From NCBI RefSeq assembly GCF_030116705.1, contig NZ_JAOTIK010000001.1, forward strand, positions 806,001 to 870,000: a stretch of 64,000 nucleotides of DNA, given 5' to 3'. Numbering within the stretch: position 1 is the stretch's first letter; the number at the start of each line of letters is the position of its first letter. The position numbers were made by a program, and so were the translations under genes. The notes below the pieces were generated by a model. It saw nothing but the letters and a program-made list of their open reading frames with translations, searched no databases and was not told the origin of the DNA. Below are positions 34,141 to 44,105 of the stretch, piece after piece. Source of the stretch: Streptomyces sp. ML-6 (GTDB lineage Bacteria > Actinomycetota > Actinomycetes > Streptomycetales > Streptomycetaceae).

Positions 34141-35637
34141 ATGACTGATGCGACCTCCACGAAGACCGTCCGCCGCTCCCACCACTGGCGGCGGGACGTG
34201 ACCGAACTGGCCGCGCTGTTCACCGCGGTCGCGGTGGCCGACGCCCTCGCCAATCTGATCGGGCACCAGCCGGACGGGCCGTTCCTGCTGGTCGCCTCGG
34301 CCGTGGTGCTGGCGGTGACGGCCGGCTTCCACACCTGGTGGGCACGGCGGCACAGCCACGCACCGCCGCCGACCGGTTCCGGTCGCCCCGACGGGGGCGA
34401 CACGGAAGCCTCCCTCCAGGTCGTCAGCGACATCGGCACCGGTGCCGGTGTCGAGGGGAAAGCACCCGCGGGCGCACCCGTCGCCGAAGGGCCCGCATCG
34501 GCCCTGACTCCGGCCCCGGCGCCGACTCCGGCACCGTCCGCCGAGGGCACGGCGCTGTGGCGGATGCGTACCACCGTGCGGGACGCTCCCGGCAGTCTGG
34601 CGGCGCTGTGCGGCGCGCTCGCCCGGCACCGGGTCGACATCCTCACCCTGCAGACGCACCCGCTGTCGCGGGGCACGGTCGACGAGTTCCTGCTGCGCGC
34701 ACCCGCCCGGCTCCCGGCCCGGCAGCTGAGCCGGGCGGTCTCCGCGGCCGGGGGCAGCTCGACCTGGATCGAACGGGCCGACGCGCACGATCTGGTGGAC
34801 GCCCCGACGCGCGTCCTGGGCCTCGCCACCCGCACGGCCCTGGATGCTGCCGAACTCCCCCTGGCGTTGCGTCAGTTGCTCGGCCGTTGCACCATCCGCT
34901 CGTCGCCCGCCGTCTCGGTCACCGGCCGCGCGACCGATGAGACCGCACCGGTCGAGGGAGTGCTGGAGGAGACGGTGATACGACTGCGCGACCCGTCCGG
35001 CGGCACCCTCACCATCGAGCGCCCCCATCTCCCGTTCACCCCGACCGAGTTCGCCCGGGTCCGCGCCCTGGTCGAGCTCGATGCCCGGCTCGGCCCCCGC
35101 GTCCCGCGCGGCAAGGACGTCCTCACCCTCCCCGAGGGCAACGAGATCACCATCCGTCGCGCGGACCACGACGACCTGCCGGCGGCCCGCGCGATGCACG
35201 GCCGCTGCTCCGAGCAGACGCTGCGGCTGCGCTACCACGGCCCGGTCCGCGATGCGGACCGGTACCTCGACCACCTGCTGAGTCCGCGGTTCGGCCGCAC
35301 CCTGGCCGCGCAAACGGAGTCCGGCCGGCTGGTCGCCCTCGGCCACCTGCTCTGGGACGGCGACGAGACCGAGGTGGCCCTCCTCGTCGAGGACGAGTGG
35401 CAGCGCCGGGGCATCGGTTCCGAACTGCTCGGCCGCCTGGTGGCGCTCGCCGCCGAGGCCGGATGCGAGAGCGTCTACGCCGTCACCCGGGCCTCCAACA
35501 CCGGCATGGTCGCCGCGATGCGCGCGCTGTCCCTGCCGCTGGACTACCAGATCGAGGAGGGCACCCTGGTCGTCACCGCCCGGCTGGACGCCACCGCGGT
35601 CCGCTCGCTGCCCCCGTACGAGCAGGCCGGGCGCTGA
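34141..35637 (+). CDS. Membrane-anchored ACT-GNAT acetyltransferase
   Basis: Encodes 498 aa. Order: two N-terminal membrane segments (about 20-40 ELAALFTAVAVADALANLIG; 48-66 LLVASAVVLAVTAGFHTWW), an Ala/Pro/Gly-rich linker (about 75-135), an ACT domain (about 140-215; RTTVRDAPGSLAALCGALARHRVDILTLQ), and a C-terminal GNAT domain (about 335-480; VALLVEDEWQRRGIGSELLGRLV holds the acetyl-CoA loop). ACT-GNAT enzymes in actinobacteria acetylate proteins under amino-acid control; membrane tethering is the unusual part. The 252-bp spacer before it shows no gene. Confidence 0.88.
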   Translation: MTDATSTKTVRRSHHWRRDVTELAALFTAVAVADALANLIGHQPDGPFLLVASAVVLAVTAGFHTWWARRHSHAPPPTGSGRPDGGDTEASLQVVSDIGTGAGVEGKAPAGAPVAEGPASALTPAPAPTPAPSAEGTALWRMRTTVRDAPGSLAALCGALARHRVDILTLQTHPLSRGTVDEFLLRAPARLPARQLSRAVSAAGGSSTWIERADAHDLVDAPTRVLGLATRTALDAAELPLALRQLLGRCTIRSSPAVSVTGRATDETAPVEGVLEETVIRLRDPSGGTLTIERPHLPFTPTEFARVRALVELDARLGPRVPRGKDVLTLPEGNEITIRRADHDDLPAARAMHGRCSEQTLRLRYHGPVRDADRYLDHLLSPRFGRTLAAQTESGRLVALGHLLWDGDETEVALLVEDEWQRRGIGSELLGRLVALAAEAGCESVYAVTRASNTGMVAAMRALSLPLDYQIEEGTLVVTARLDATAVRSLPPYEQAGR

Positions 35638-35668
35638 CACCGCCCGGCCCCGGGACGTCCTGCCCGGC

Positions 35669-35769
35669 GGTCCGCACGGAGCACCCCTCCGACGGTCCGC
35701 ACGGGACACCATGCCCGACGTCCCGTACGGAACACCCTTCCGGTGCTCCGCACGGGACCCCCGGCCCGG
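35669..35769. repeat. Four degenerate 25-26-bp tandem repeats
   Basis: Units starting at 35669, 35694, 35719 and 35745 share the pattern G(G/C)TCCG(C/T)ACGG followed by (G)ACACC(C/A) and CCCGAC-like ends. They fill the gap between two convergent genes. A second direct repeat, CCCGGCAACCTGT, occurs at about 35763 and 35794, the latter inside the 3' end of the next gene. Confidence 0.6.
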
Positions 35770-35791
35770 CAACCTGTGCAGGAGGGAGGCC

Positions 35792-37042
<1,251 letters not shown>

Positions 37043-37055
37043 GCCATCACTCTGA

Positions 37056-37082
37056 ACATTCACCGGGTGTATGCGGGAATGT
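37056..37082. promoter_or_regulatory. Candidate Lrp operator
   Basis: ACATTC-N15-GAATGT, an exact inverted repeat in the 59-bp gap between the divergent PLP enzyme and Lrp gene. Lrp/AsnC regulators bind such spaced half-sites; it would cover both promoters. Confidence 0.55.
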
Positions 37083-37089
37083 CCCGTGC

Positions 37090-37095
37090 TACGTT
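37090..37095 (+). promoter_or_regulatory. -10 box of the Lrp gene
   Basis: TACGTT ends six bases before ATG 37102 with no ribosome site between, suggesting a leaderless autoregulated transcript. Confidence 0.4.
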
Positions 37096-37101
37096 CGCCA
37101 A

Positions 37102-37599
37102 ATGGCTGATTCCGTCGTTCTTGATCCGGTGGATCTGCATATTCTGCGGCTGTTGCAGAACGATGCCCGGACCACTTACCGCGAGCTGGCCGCCGAGGTC
37201 GGCGTGGCGCCGTCGACCTGCCTGGACCGGGTGGCCAGGCTGCGGCGCACCGGCGTCATCCTCGGCCACCAGTTGCGTCTGGACCCCGCGCGGCTCGGCC
37301 GCGGCCTGGAGGCGCTGCTCTCCGTGCAGGTCCGCCCGCACCGCAGGGAGCTCATCGGCCCGTTCGTCGAACGCATCAGGACGCTGCCGGAGTCCCGTGC
37401 GCTCTTCCATCTGACCGGCCCGGACGACTATCTGGTCCATGTGGCGGTCACGGGCACGGCCGATCTGCAACGCCTCGTGCTCGACGAGTTCACCTCGCGC
37501 CGCGAAGTGGCACGGGTCGAGACCCGGTTGATCTTCCAGCAGTGGGAATGCGGGCCGCTGCTGCCGCCGGCCGCGGAACCGGCGGAGTCCGGCCGCTGA
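37102..37599 (+). CDS. Lrp/AsnC-family regulator
   Basis: Encodes 165 aa. HTH (about 8-60; LDPVDLHILRLLQNDARTTYRELAAEVGVAPSTCLDRVARLRRTGVI) and an RAM/AsnC ligand domain (about 70-150; GPDDYLVHVAVTGTADLQRLVLDEF). It probably senses an amino acid and controls the divergent sulfur amino-acid enzyme. Confidence 0.94.
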   Translation: MADSVVLDPVDLHILRLLQNDARTTYRELAAEVGVAPSTCLDRVARLRRTGVILGHQLRLDPARLGRGLEALLSVQVRPHRRELIGPFVERIRTLPESRALFHLTGPDDYLVHVAVTGTADLQRLVLDEFTSRREVARVETRLIFQQWECGPLLPPAAEPAESGR

Positions 37600-37648
37600 A
37601 GCCGAATGACGATGGCGCGAAAGCCCCCTGCCGTACGAGGATGTCCAC

Positions 37649-39334
37649 ATGCCAGACACTTCCAGCAGCGCGCTGCCCCGCCAGGTCGCCGACGCCTACG
37701 TCGACGCCTACGTCGCACTCGACCCGATCGCCGGTACGTACCTGGGCGTCGCGGAGAGTTCGCGCCGTCTCCCCGACTTCTCCCCCGCCGGCCAGGAAGC
37801 CCTCGCCGAGCTGGCCCGTACCACCCTGGCGAAGCTCGACGCCGCGGAGCGGCTGCCCGGCGCGGACGACGATGCCGAGCGCCGCTGCGGCCGTCTGCTG
37901 CGCGAGCGCCTCACGGCGGAACTCGCCGTCCACGACGCCGAAGAGGGGCTGCGCACGGTCTCCAACCTGTCCTCCCCGGCGCACAGCCTCCGTGAGGTGT
38001 TCACGGTGACGCCGACCGGGACCGACGAGGAGTGGGCGGCGGTCGTGGACCGGCTGCGGGCCGTCCCCGCCGCGCTGGAGGGCTACCGCGAGTCGCTCGC
38101 GCTGGGCCTGGAGCGCAAGCTGTACGGCGGGCCGCGCGCCACCGCCACCTTCATCGGCCAGCTCGACGAGTGGGCCGGCGAGAACGGCACGGGCTTCTTC
38201 CAGGACTTCGTGGCCGCCGGTCCGGAGGGGCTCCGTGCCGATCTGGACGACGGCGCCCGGCTGGCGGGCGAGTCGGTCGCCGCGCTCCGCGACTGGATGC
38301 GCGACGTGTACGCGCCCGCGGTGGAGGGCGCGCCGGACACGGTGGGCCGCGAGCGGTACGCCCGCTGGTCGCGCTACTACAACGGCACCGACCTGGACCT
38401 CGACGAGGCGTACGCGTACGGCTGGTCCGAGTACCACCGGCTGCTCGCCGAGATGCGGGTCGAGGCCGAGAAGGTGCTGCCCGGCGCCGACCCCTGGGAG
38501 GCGCTCGCCCACCTCGACGTGCACGGGACGCACATCGAGGGGGTCGAGGAGGTCCGGGAGTGGCTCCAGGGCCTGATGGACGAGGCGATCGAGGCGCTCG
38601 ACGGCACGCACTTCGAACTCGCCGAGCGGGTGCGGAAGGTGGAATCCCGCATCGCCCCGCCCGGTGGTGCCGCCGCGCCGTACTACACCGGCCCGTCCGA
38701 GGACTTCTCGCGCCCCGGCCGCACCTGGCTGCCCACGATGGGCGAGACCCGTTTCCCGGTGTACGACCTGGTGTCCACCTGGTACCACGAGGGTGTGCCC
38801 GGCCACCACCTGCAGATCGCCCAGTGGGTGCACGTGGCCGACAGCCTGTCCCGCTACCAGGCGTCGATCGGCGGGGTCAGCGCCAACTGCGAGGGCTGGG
38901 CGCTCTACGCGGAGCGGCTCATGGACGAGCTGGGCTTCCTGCCCGACCCGGAGCGCCGTCTCGGCTATCTGGACGCGCAGATGATGCGGGCCTGCCGGGT
39001 GATCGTGGACATCGGCATGCACGCGGAGATGGAGATCCCGGCGGACTCCCCGTTCCACCCCGGTGAGCGGTGGACCCCCGATCTGGCACAGGAGTTCTTC
39101 GGCAACCACAGCGGTCGTCCCGCCGACTTCGTGGAGAGCGAGCTGACCCGCTATCTGTCGATGCCGGGGCAGGCCATCGGCTACAAGCTGGGCGAACGCG
39201 CCTGGCTGCTCGGCCGGGAGAACGCCCGCAAGGCGCACGGCGACGCGTTCGACGCCAAGGCCTGGCACATGGCAGCCCTGTCCCAGGGGCCGTTGGGGCT
39301 CGACGACCTCGTGGACGAGCTGTCCGCTCTCTGA
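37649..39334 (+). CDS. DUF885-family zinc peptidase-like protein
   Basis: Encodes 561 aa. The DUF885 hallmark HEGVPGHHLQ (about residues 378-387) resembles a gluzincin HExxH site, and CEGWALYAERLMDELG supplies the downstream Glu. Conserved segments YNGTDLDLDEAYAYGWSEYHRL and YLSMPGQAIGYKLGE flank it. There is no signal peptide, so it is a cytoplasmic, presumably metal-dependent, peptidase of unknown substrate. It starts 49 bp after the Lrp gene and is followed by its own hairpin. Confidence 0.93.
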   Translation: MPDTSSSALPRQVADAYVDAYVALDPIAGTYLGVAESSRRLPDFSPAGQEALAELARTTLAKLDAAERLPGADDDAERRCGRLLRERLTAELAVHDAEEGLRTVSNLSSPAHSLREVFTVTPTGTDEEWAAVVDRLRAVPAALEGYRESLALGLERKLYGGPRATATFIGQLDEWAGENGTGFFQDFVAAGPEGLRADLDDGARLAGESVAALRDWMRDVYAPAVEGAPDTVGRERYARWSRYYNGTDLDLDEAYAYGWSEYHRLLAEMRVEAEKVLPGADPWEALAHLDVHGTHIEGVEEVREWLQGLMDEAIEALDGTHFELAERVRKVESRIAPPGGAAAPYYTGPSEDFSRPGRTWLPTMGETRFPVYDLVSTWYHEGVPGHHLQIAQWVHVADSLSRYQASIGGVSANCEGWALYAERLMDELGFLPDPERRLGYLDAQMMRACRVIVDIGMHAEMEIPADSPFHPGERWTPDLAQEFFGNHSGRPADFVESELTRYLSMPGQAIGYKLGERAWLLGRENARKAHGDAFDAKAWHMAALSQGPLGLDDLVDELSAL

Positions 39335-39340
39335 CCGGCC

Positions 39341-39375
39341 CTCCGACCCTCCGGCTTCCGGCGAGAGGGTCGGAG
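39341..39375 (+). terminator. Terminator after the DUF885 gene
   Basis: CTCCGACCCTC / GAGGGTCGGAG, a perfect 11-bp stem with a 13-base loop, starting 6 bp after the stop. The recombinase remnant begins immediately after it, so the insertion lies just past an intact terminator. Confidence 0.7.
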
Positions 39376-39376
39376 A

Positions 39377-40069
39377 GTGCCGTCCACGCTCCGCAGCTAC
39401 CGGGGCGACGTTCGACTGTTCAGCGAGTTGCTCATCGACGGCCGCTACGGGTGGGGGACGGCTCGCGAAGAAGGCTTCGGCACCCATCCGGTGGCGAGCG
39501 CTCACGAGTGGAACGCCTTCCCCACCTCCAGGACTACGAGGGCGACCCGGAGGCCAGGCCCTTCACCCGTGAGGAACTGCAGCGGTTCCTCGACTACGCC
39601 GACGACCGGGTCGTCCGCCCCGTGAAGTCCAAGTGCACGGGCGCCCTTGCCGCCTACCACGACGCCACCCTCTTCAAGGTCGTCCACGGTTGGGACCTTC
39701 GCCGGACGGAGACCTCCAAGCTGGATGTTGTCGGCTTCGGGCGCAATCCGCAGGCTCGGCAGTTCGGTCGCTACGACACGCTCAACGTCCGCTACGGCAA
39801 GGCCAGGATCGGAACCCCGGACGACGTTCCCTGGCTGCTCCCAGGAGGGCATCCGGGGTGCCCCCTCACCGACAGCCAGATGGGCTCGCCTCCGCAAGAT
39901 CGGGATCCGGCCCAAACAGGACCGCTCCACCGCGCTGTTCACCCTCGCGGCCGAATTCCCCGCCGCGATTCTCGGGGTCCACATCAAGGCCGCCGTCCAG
40001 TGGCAGCAGGCATCAGCCGAGGACTGGGCCGCCTACGCCGCCGGTGTGGGCCGGCGGAGAAGATCGTGA
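39377..40069 (+). pseudogene. Decayed fused tyrosine recombinase/integrase remnant
   Basis: Three fragments in two frames. Frame 2 (39377 to about 39530) reads VPSTLRSYRGDVRLFSELL, an integrase SAM-like N-domain. Frame 1 (about 39530-39880) reads ARPFTREELQRFLDYADD, GALAAYHDATLFKVVHGWDLRRTETSKLDV and RYGKA, the start of the catalytic domain with its first Arg. Frame 2 (about 39890-40069) reads LRKIGIRPKQDRSTALFTLA ... AAVQWQQASAEDWAAYA, the C-terminus of a different, helper recombinase of a multi-recombinase element. The catalytic core (HxxR, Tyr) is missing. At least two frameshifts and an internal deletion make it non-functional. The following 40070-40347 shows no convincing gene. Confidence 0.8.
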
Positions 40070-40347
40070 CCCGCCTTCGGGCTCCGTAACTCGCCGCACA
40101 GAGCCAGGCACTGCCGGGCCGGGCGGTCCTGATGATGCCGTGCACGGCCTGGCCGATCCGATCGGCGGCGAGGTCAGGGGCGGGCTGCCCAGCTTCCAGC
40201 CGGCTGATGATGCCGGCACAGTACCGTGCACGGCTGGGTTGCCGCTCACGTTCGGCCGCTCCGTGGTGGGCTGGAACCGGGCCGGGAACCCGGTCGGCGT
40301 CCGGGCTCCCGGCAGGGCTTCGGCAAGGCGCATGACCTACCGGGACG

Positions 40348-41037
40348 TCAGTGTGGGAGAGAGCGCCACACGGTGCCCAGAACGCGTTCGGCGGGAAAGT
40401 ACCCCACCAGCTGCGAGTCCAGGCTGTTGACGGGGTTGTCGCCGAGCAGCACCAAGCTCCCGGGCGGCACCAGGCCCGTCGCCGAGTCGGCCATACCAGG
40501 GACACGATCGCGAGGTATCGGGTCTCCCTCGACGGCCACCACTCTCTTGATCAGCCACCTACGGTCGGCGATGGCTGAGGCCCCAGCAGTGCGCCTTACC
40601 GGCGGAGTGCTCCAGCGAGCACCGGCCGTAGGCCGTTCGATGACGACAACCTGCCCCGGCCTGGGCGTGCGGCTCCGGCGTACGAGCACTCGGTCCCCGT
40701 CACGGTAGGTGGGGCGCATGCTCTCCCCGTGCACGGTCACCGCGACCACCCTGCGCCCGAGACACACCGGGGCGACGCTCCTCACGGTGAGGGCAAGGGC
40801 TGCCAGTCCGCAGGTCAGGGCCGGGCCGGCGGCCCCCGCAAGGAGAAGGACGAGTGCGCCGGCCCACGCTGCGACCGTTCCCGCGCATACTCCGGTGCGG
40901 GCCACCCACGGCCGACGCGGAGGGCGGGCCCGCGGCTCGGCTGTGCCCCCTGCCGGCAGCGCCGCCAGGACGTGCGCGGGCAGGGAAGTGCGAGGTTCCC
41001 CGACGGGCGTTCCCATTGTCGGTGGTTCGTGGGTCAC
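40348..41037 (-). CDS. S26-family signal peptidase of the Cys-rich peptide operon
   Basis: Encodes 229 aa. Two membrane segments lie about 48-70 and 72-92. The S26 Ser-Lys dyad is visible: Ser106 in VHGESMRPTYRDGD and Lys164 in WLIKRVVAVEGD, plus the box GDNPVNSLDSQLVG. It is a true type I signal peptidase fold, not a maintenance paralogue. It starts with GTG overlapping the ABC gene stop (GTGA), so it is the last gene of the operon. It probably removes the leader of the 64-aa peptide, whose AAAAAP stretch offers an AxA-type site, during or after export. Confidence 0.9.
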   Translation of the reverse strand: MTHEPPTMGTPVGEPRTSLPAHVLAALPAGGTAEPRARPPRRPWVARTGVCAGTVAAWAGALVLLLAGAAGPALTCGLAALALTVRSVAPVCLGRRVVAVTVHGESMRPTYRDGDRVLVRRSRTPRPGQVVVIERPTAGARWSTPPVRRTAGASAIADRRWLIKRVVAVEGDPIPRDRVPGMADSATGLVPPGSLVLLGDNPVNSLDSQLVGYFPAERVLGTVWRSLPH

Positions 41038-42872
41038 GTCAGTCCTCCCATGACAACCGGGGCGTCCGCTTCGTCCTGGTAACCGGACGCCTGCAGCAGG
41101 AAGAGCCGGGCATACGCGCCTTCGGCGGCCATCAGCGCGGCATGGTCGCCCTGTTCGACGACCCGGCCGTCCGCGAGTACGACGATCGAGTCGGCGTCCC
41201 GCAGAGCGCCCAGGCGATGCGAGACGAGCAGGCTGGTCCGCCCGCAGCGGTGCTCTCGGAGCGCGGCGTGGATCTCGGCCTCGGCCTCGGCGTCCAAGCC
41301 GGCGGACGGTTCGTCGAGGATCAGCAGATCGCGCTGGTCGCGGAGGAACGCTCGCGCCAGCGCGAGCCGTTGCCACTGCCCGCCAGAGAGCACGACTCCG
41401 GTCTCCGGATCGTCCTTGTCCGACTCCATGAAGAAAAGACGGGACAGCAGAGTGTCGTAGCCCTGCGGCAGATCTTCGAGTGTGTCGTGGATCCCCGCGC
41501 GCCGAGCCGCCCCCTGGAGCCGGTCGCGGTCGCCGAGCGCCGCCAGATCACCCAGGGCGACGTTCTCGGCGGCCGTCATGTCGTAGTGCATGTAGTCCTG
41601 AAACACCGCGCCAATGCGCTCGCGCAACTCCGCAGGGTCGAAGTTGCGGAGGTCCTCCCCGTCCCACAGGATCGCTCCACGGGTGGGGTCGTAGAACCGG
41701 CACATCAACTTGACCAATGTGGATTTGCCCGCGCCGTTGAGGCCGACGAGCGCCACGGCGGTCCCATGGGGGATGAAGAGGTCGACGCCGCGCAGTACCC
41801 AGGGGTGCTCGTCCGAGTACCGGAACCAGACGTCCCGCAGTTCGATCCCGTGTCGCAGGGTCGGGACCGGACGCGGCACGGCGGGCACCGGCAGGTCGGG
41901 GCCTGCGGAGGTCACCGTCATGTAGTGATCGAACATGAGGAGAGCCTGGTGCGTGCCGGCGACCTGGCCGATGAGCGCCACCAGCGAACTCTGAACACCT
42001 GCCACTGCAGCGACGAACATGGTCACTCCGCCGACCGAGAGGGCTCCGGTGCGCGCGGCGTCCACCGCCCATATCAGGCCGGAACCGCTCACCAGCGCGG
42101 CCAGCAATCCTAGTCCTGTCTGCACGAGGCCGGTGCGCCTGTCCACGCTCCGCTTCGCGGCGTCGGTGGCACGGCGCTCGCTCAACATGCGTCCTCGCAG
42201 GAAGGCACCGATACCGAAAAGCCGTACCTCCTTGGCGGAGTCGACCCCGGTCAGCAGCTGGCTGTAGAAGATTTCCCGCCGTTCGGCGGGGCCGACGGCC
42301 CAGAACATGTGCGCCCTGTGCCGCGACAGCCGGAGCTCGGCGAGCAGCATGGGCACCCCGGCCAGCAACACGAGAAGGGCCATCAGCGGACTGAGCAGGA
42401 GCAGTGAGCCGAGGAATCCGACAACGGTGACGGCTAACCGGACGATTTGCAGCATGCTGATGACGGTCTGGCTCGGGGTGCTTCGGCCGGCCTGGTCTGC
42501 CAGGCGCAGCTGGTCCAGAAAGCGCGGATCCTCGAACCGGCGCAGTCCGGCGAAACTCCCGACAGCCGTGAACAGCCGCTCCTGGGCGAGTAGCGCCACT
42601 CTGCGGTCCATCTCCGTGCGCACGTACTGGACCAGGTGCGGCACGATGCTGGTGGTGGCGGCGGCTCCGGCAAGCGCCGTGGCCACGGCGATCAGCTTGG
42701 CTGCCGAAGCGCCCGTGGTCAGAAGGTCCAGTACCAGTTTGGTCAGCCACGCGGTAGCTACCGGAAGTATTCCGGTGACGACCATGAACCCGGCATAGAG
42801 TGCCACCGGGCCTGGTGCTGCCCTGCATGTCAACGCACATGCCGACGCCGCGCGTCGTACGGTCACGCGCAT
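41034..42872 (-). CDS. ABC exporter, fused membrane and ATPase domains
   Basis: Encodes 612 aa. A six-helix membrane domain (about 20-320) is followed by an ATPase domain: Walker A GLNGAGKSTL, signature LSGGQWQRLALARAF, Walker B LLILDEPSAGLD. It belongs to the half-transporter exporter type common in peptide natural-product clusters. It lacks the N-terminal C39 peptidase domain that would cleave double-Gly leaders, which fits the presence of a separate S26 peptidase. It sits 43 bp after the TlpA gene and overlaps the peptidase gene by 4 bp. Confidence 0.93.
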   Translation of the reverse strand: MRVTVRRAASACALTCRAAPGPVALYAGFMVVTGILPVATAWLTKLVLDLLTTGASAAKLIAVATALAGAAATTSIVPHLVQYVRTEMDRRVALLAQERLFTAVGSFAGLRRFEDPRFLDQLRLADQAGRSTPSQTVISMLQIVRLAVTVVGFLGSLLLLSPLMALLVLLAGVPMLLAELRLSRHRAHMFWAVGPAERREIFYSQLLTGVDSAKEVRLFGIGAFLRGRMLSERRATDAAKRSVDRRTGLVQTGLGLLAALVSGSGLIWAVDAARTGALSVGGVTMFVAAVAGVQSSLVALIGQVAGTHQALLMFDHYMTVTSAGPDLPVPAVPRPVPTLRHGIELRDVWFRYSDEHPWVLRGVDLFIPHGTAVALVGLNGAGKSTLVKLMCRFYDPTRGAILWDGEDLRNFDPAELRERIGAVFQDYMHYDMTAAENVALGDLAALGDRDRLQGAARRAGIHDTLEDLPQGYDTLLSRLFFMESDKDDPETGVVLSGGQWQRLALARAFLRDQRDLLILDEPSAGLDAEAEAEIHAALREHRCGRTSLLVSHRLGALRDADSIVVLADGRVVEQGDHAALMAAEGAYARLFLLQASGYQDEADAPVVMGGLT

Positions 42873-42915
42873 CTGCGTGCACCTTCCACCGAATCTGTGG
42901 AGTCCTCAAGCGGAC

Positions 42916-43470
42916 TCATGCCGCACTGGAGACCGCAGCACCGGCGTGACCGAGGTCCAGGTTGTCGGTGGTCGCCACGAGCGTGCCCCTCGAGTCGCGG
43001 GCGACCTGGAGCAGCGCCGGAAAGCCAATGACGGCGAAGGCCAGCGACATCGGCCCACCTCGCTCCTCGACGACCACCTGTGCCACGGGGGCGAGTTGTG
43101 CGGCGTACGCGGCCGTCTCGTCCTCCTCACCGACCACAACTGCCAGGGCCTGCCGGCGCCCACCGGGGAGGGCACGTGCGTACTCCAGGAACTTGGGCAT
43201 CGTCTCCCGGCACATCTTGCAGTCGGGCGTGAAGAAGGCGACCGCCGTGTTGTCCACGAGCTGTTCCTGGTCCAGCTGTTGACCTTCGGTTGTGACGGTC
43301 CGGAACGGGTGCACCCTCTCACCCTTGGTGATGGAGGATGCCGGGCCCCGGCCGACGCGGGCGATTTGCTCGGAATGCTCCCGGAGTCGTTTGATGACAC
43401 CCACCGTGAGGACCAGGTCAAGTGCGCAGAGCAACCCCACGAGCACGACCAGTCCGGCGAGGACGGGCAT
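42916..43470 (-). CDS. TlpA/MauD-like membrane-anchored thioredoxin
   Basis: Encodes 184 aa. One N-terminal membrane helix (about 4-25; LAGLVVLVGLLCALDLVLTVGV) anchors an extracytoplasmic thioredoxin-like domain whose active site is Cys84-Lys-Met-Cys87 in FFTPDCKMCRETMPKF. The same pairing of MauD-like thioredoxin and MauE occurs in methylamine dehydrogenase clusters, where they are needed for disulfides in the Cys-rich small subunit. Here the likely client is the six-Cys peptide encoded upstream. It starts eight bases after the MauE-like gene. Confidence 0.9.
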   Translation of the reverse strand: MPVLAGLVVLVGLLCALDLVLTVGVIKRLREHSEQIARVGRGPASSITKGERVHPFRTVTTEGQQLDQEQLVDNTAVAFFTPDCKMCRETMPKFLEYARALPGGRRQALAVVVGEEDETAAYAAQLAPVAQVVVEERGGPMSLAFAVIGFPALLQVARDSRGTLVATTDNLDLGHAGAAVSSAA

Positions 43471-43478
43471 TGTGCCTC

Positions 43479-44018
43479 CTAGCGTCTTATAGGACGGAAT
43501 AGTTGGACGAGGTCGTCGGAGACGACGGCCAGCGCTCCGACCAACACGCCGGAGCATGCCGCCAGCAGTGCCTCGGCCGGCCTGAGATGGCCCGCAGCCG
43601 AGTGGGCCGCCACGCCGCAGAGCGCGATCATCCAGAGCACGATGTTCCGCACGATGTGCCGGGCACCGAGCGGGTACTCCGAAGCGCCGAAGCACCGGCA
43701 TACGGCCTGGCGCCGCCCTGTGAGGGCGCGCGCCAGGCCGATGGTGAAGACCGCCAACAGACAAGCGGCCAGAACAAAACCCGCTGATCCCGCCCAGTCG
43801 CCCAGCGGCGTTGCGAGCAGGAGCAGGACAACCGACACCTCGCTGATCACCACGGCCGCACCGCAGACGCGTACCCAGCCATCCGGGACGAGGCCCATGG
43901 CCTTCAGCGATCGGCAGAACCCCGAGAACGCGGCAGCGGTACGCACCTTGCCGACCGCTGCCGCCGCGAACACCACCACGAGGCATACAGCACAGGCGGC
44001 AGCGACTACGTCCACCAT
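43479..44018 (-). CDS. MauE/DoxX-like membrane redox protein
   Basis: Encodes 179 aa. Four to five membrane segments form a MauE-type fold. The redox Cys pair is Cys107/Cys109 in the loop VCRCFGASEYPLGARHIVRN, the characteristic MauE motif before a conserved HIVRN. Related to vitamin-K-epoxide-reductase/DsbB-like proteins, it should pass electrons between the membrane quinone pool and the TlpA-like partner. It lies between the peptide gene (87 bp upstream) and the thioredoxin gene (8 bp downstream). Confidence 0.88.
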   Translation of the reverse strand: MVDVVAAACAVCLVVVFAAAAVGKVRTAAAFSGFCRSLKAMGLVPDGWVRVCGAAVVISEVSVVLLLLATPLGDWAGSAGFVLAACLLAVFTIGLARALTGRRQAVCRCFGASEYPLGARHIVRNIVLWMIALCGVAAHSAAGHLRPAEALLAACSGVLVGALAVVSDDLVQLFRPIRR

Positions 44019-44105
44019 GAGGACCCTTTCCCAAGGCCGGTCCCGGCCCGGGCCGCCGTGTGCGGCCCGGGTCTCAGAGGATCAGCGAGGTCGGTTGCAC
44101 GCTGG

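Noticed and set aside
40070-40347. Further transposase or regulator remnant after the recombinase pseudogene
   Set aside because: Fragments in several frames show no clear family match.
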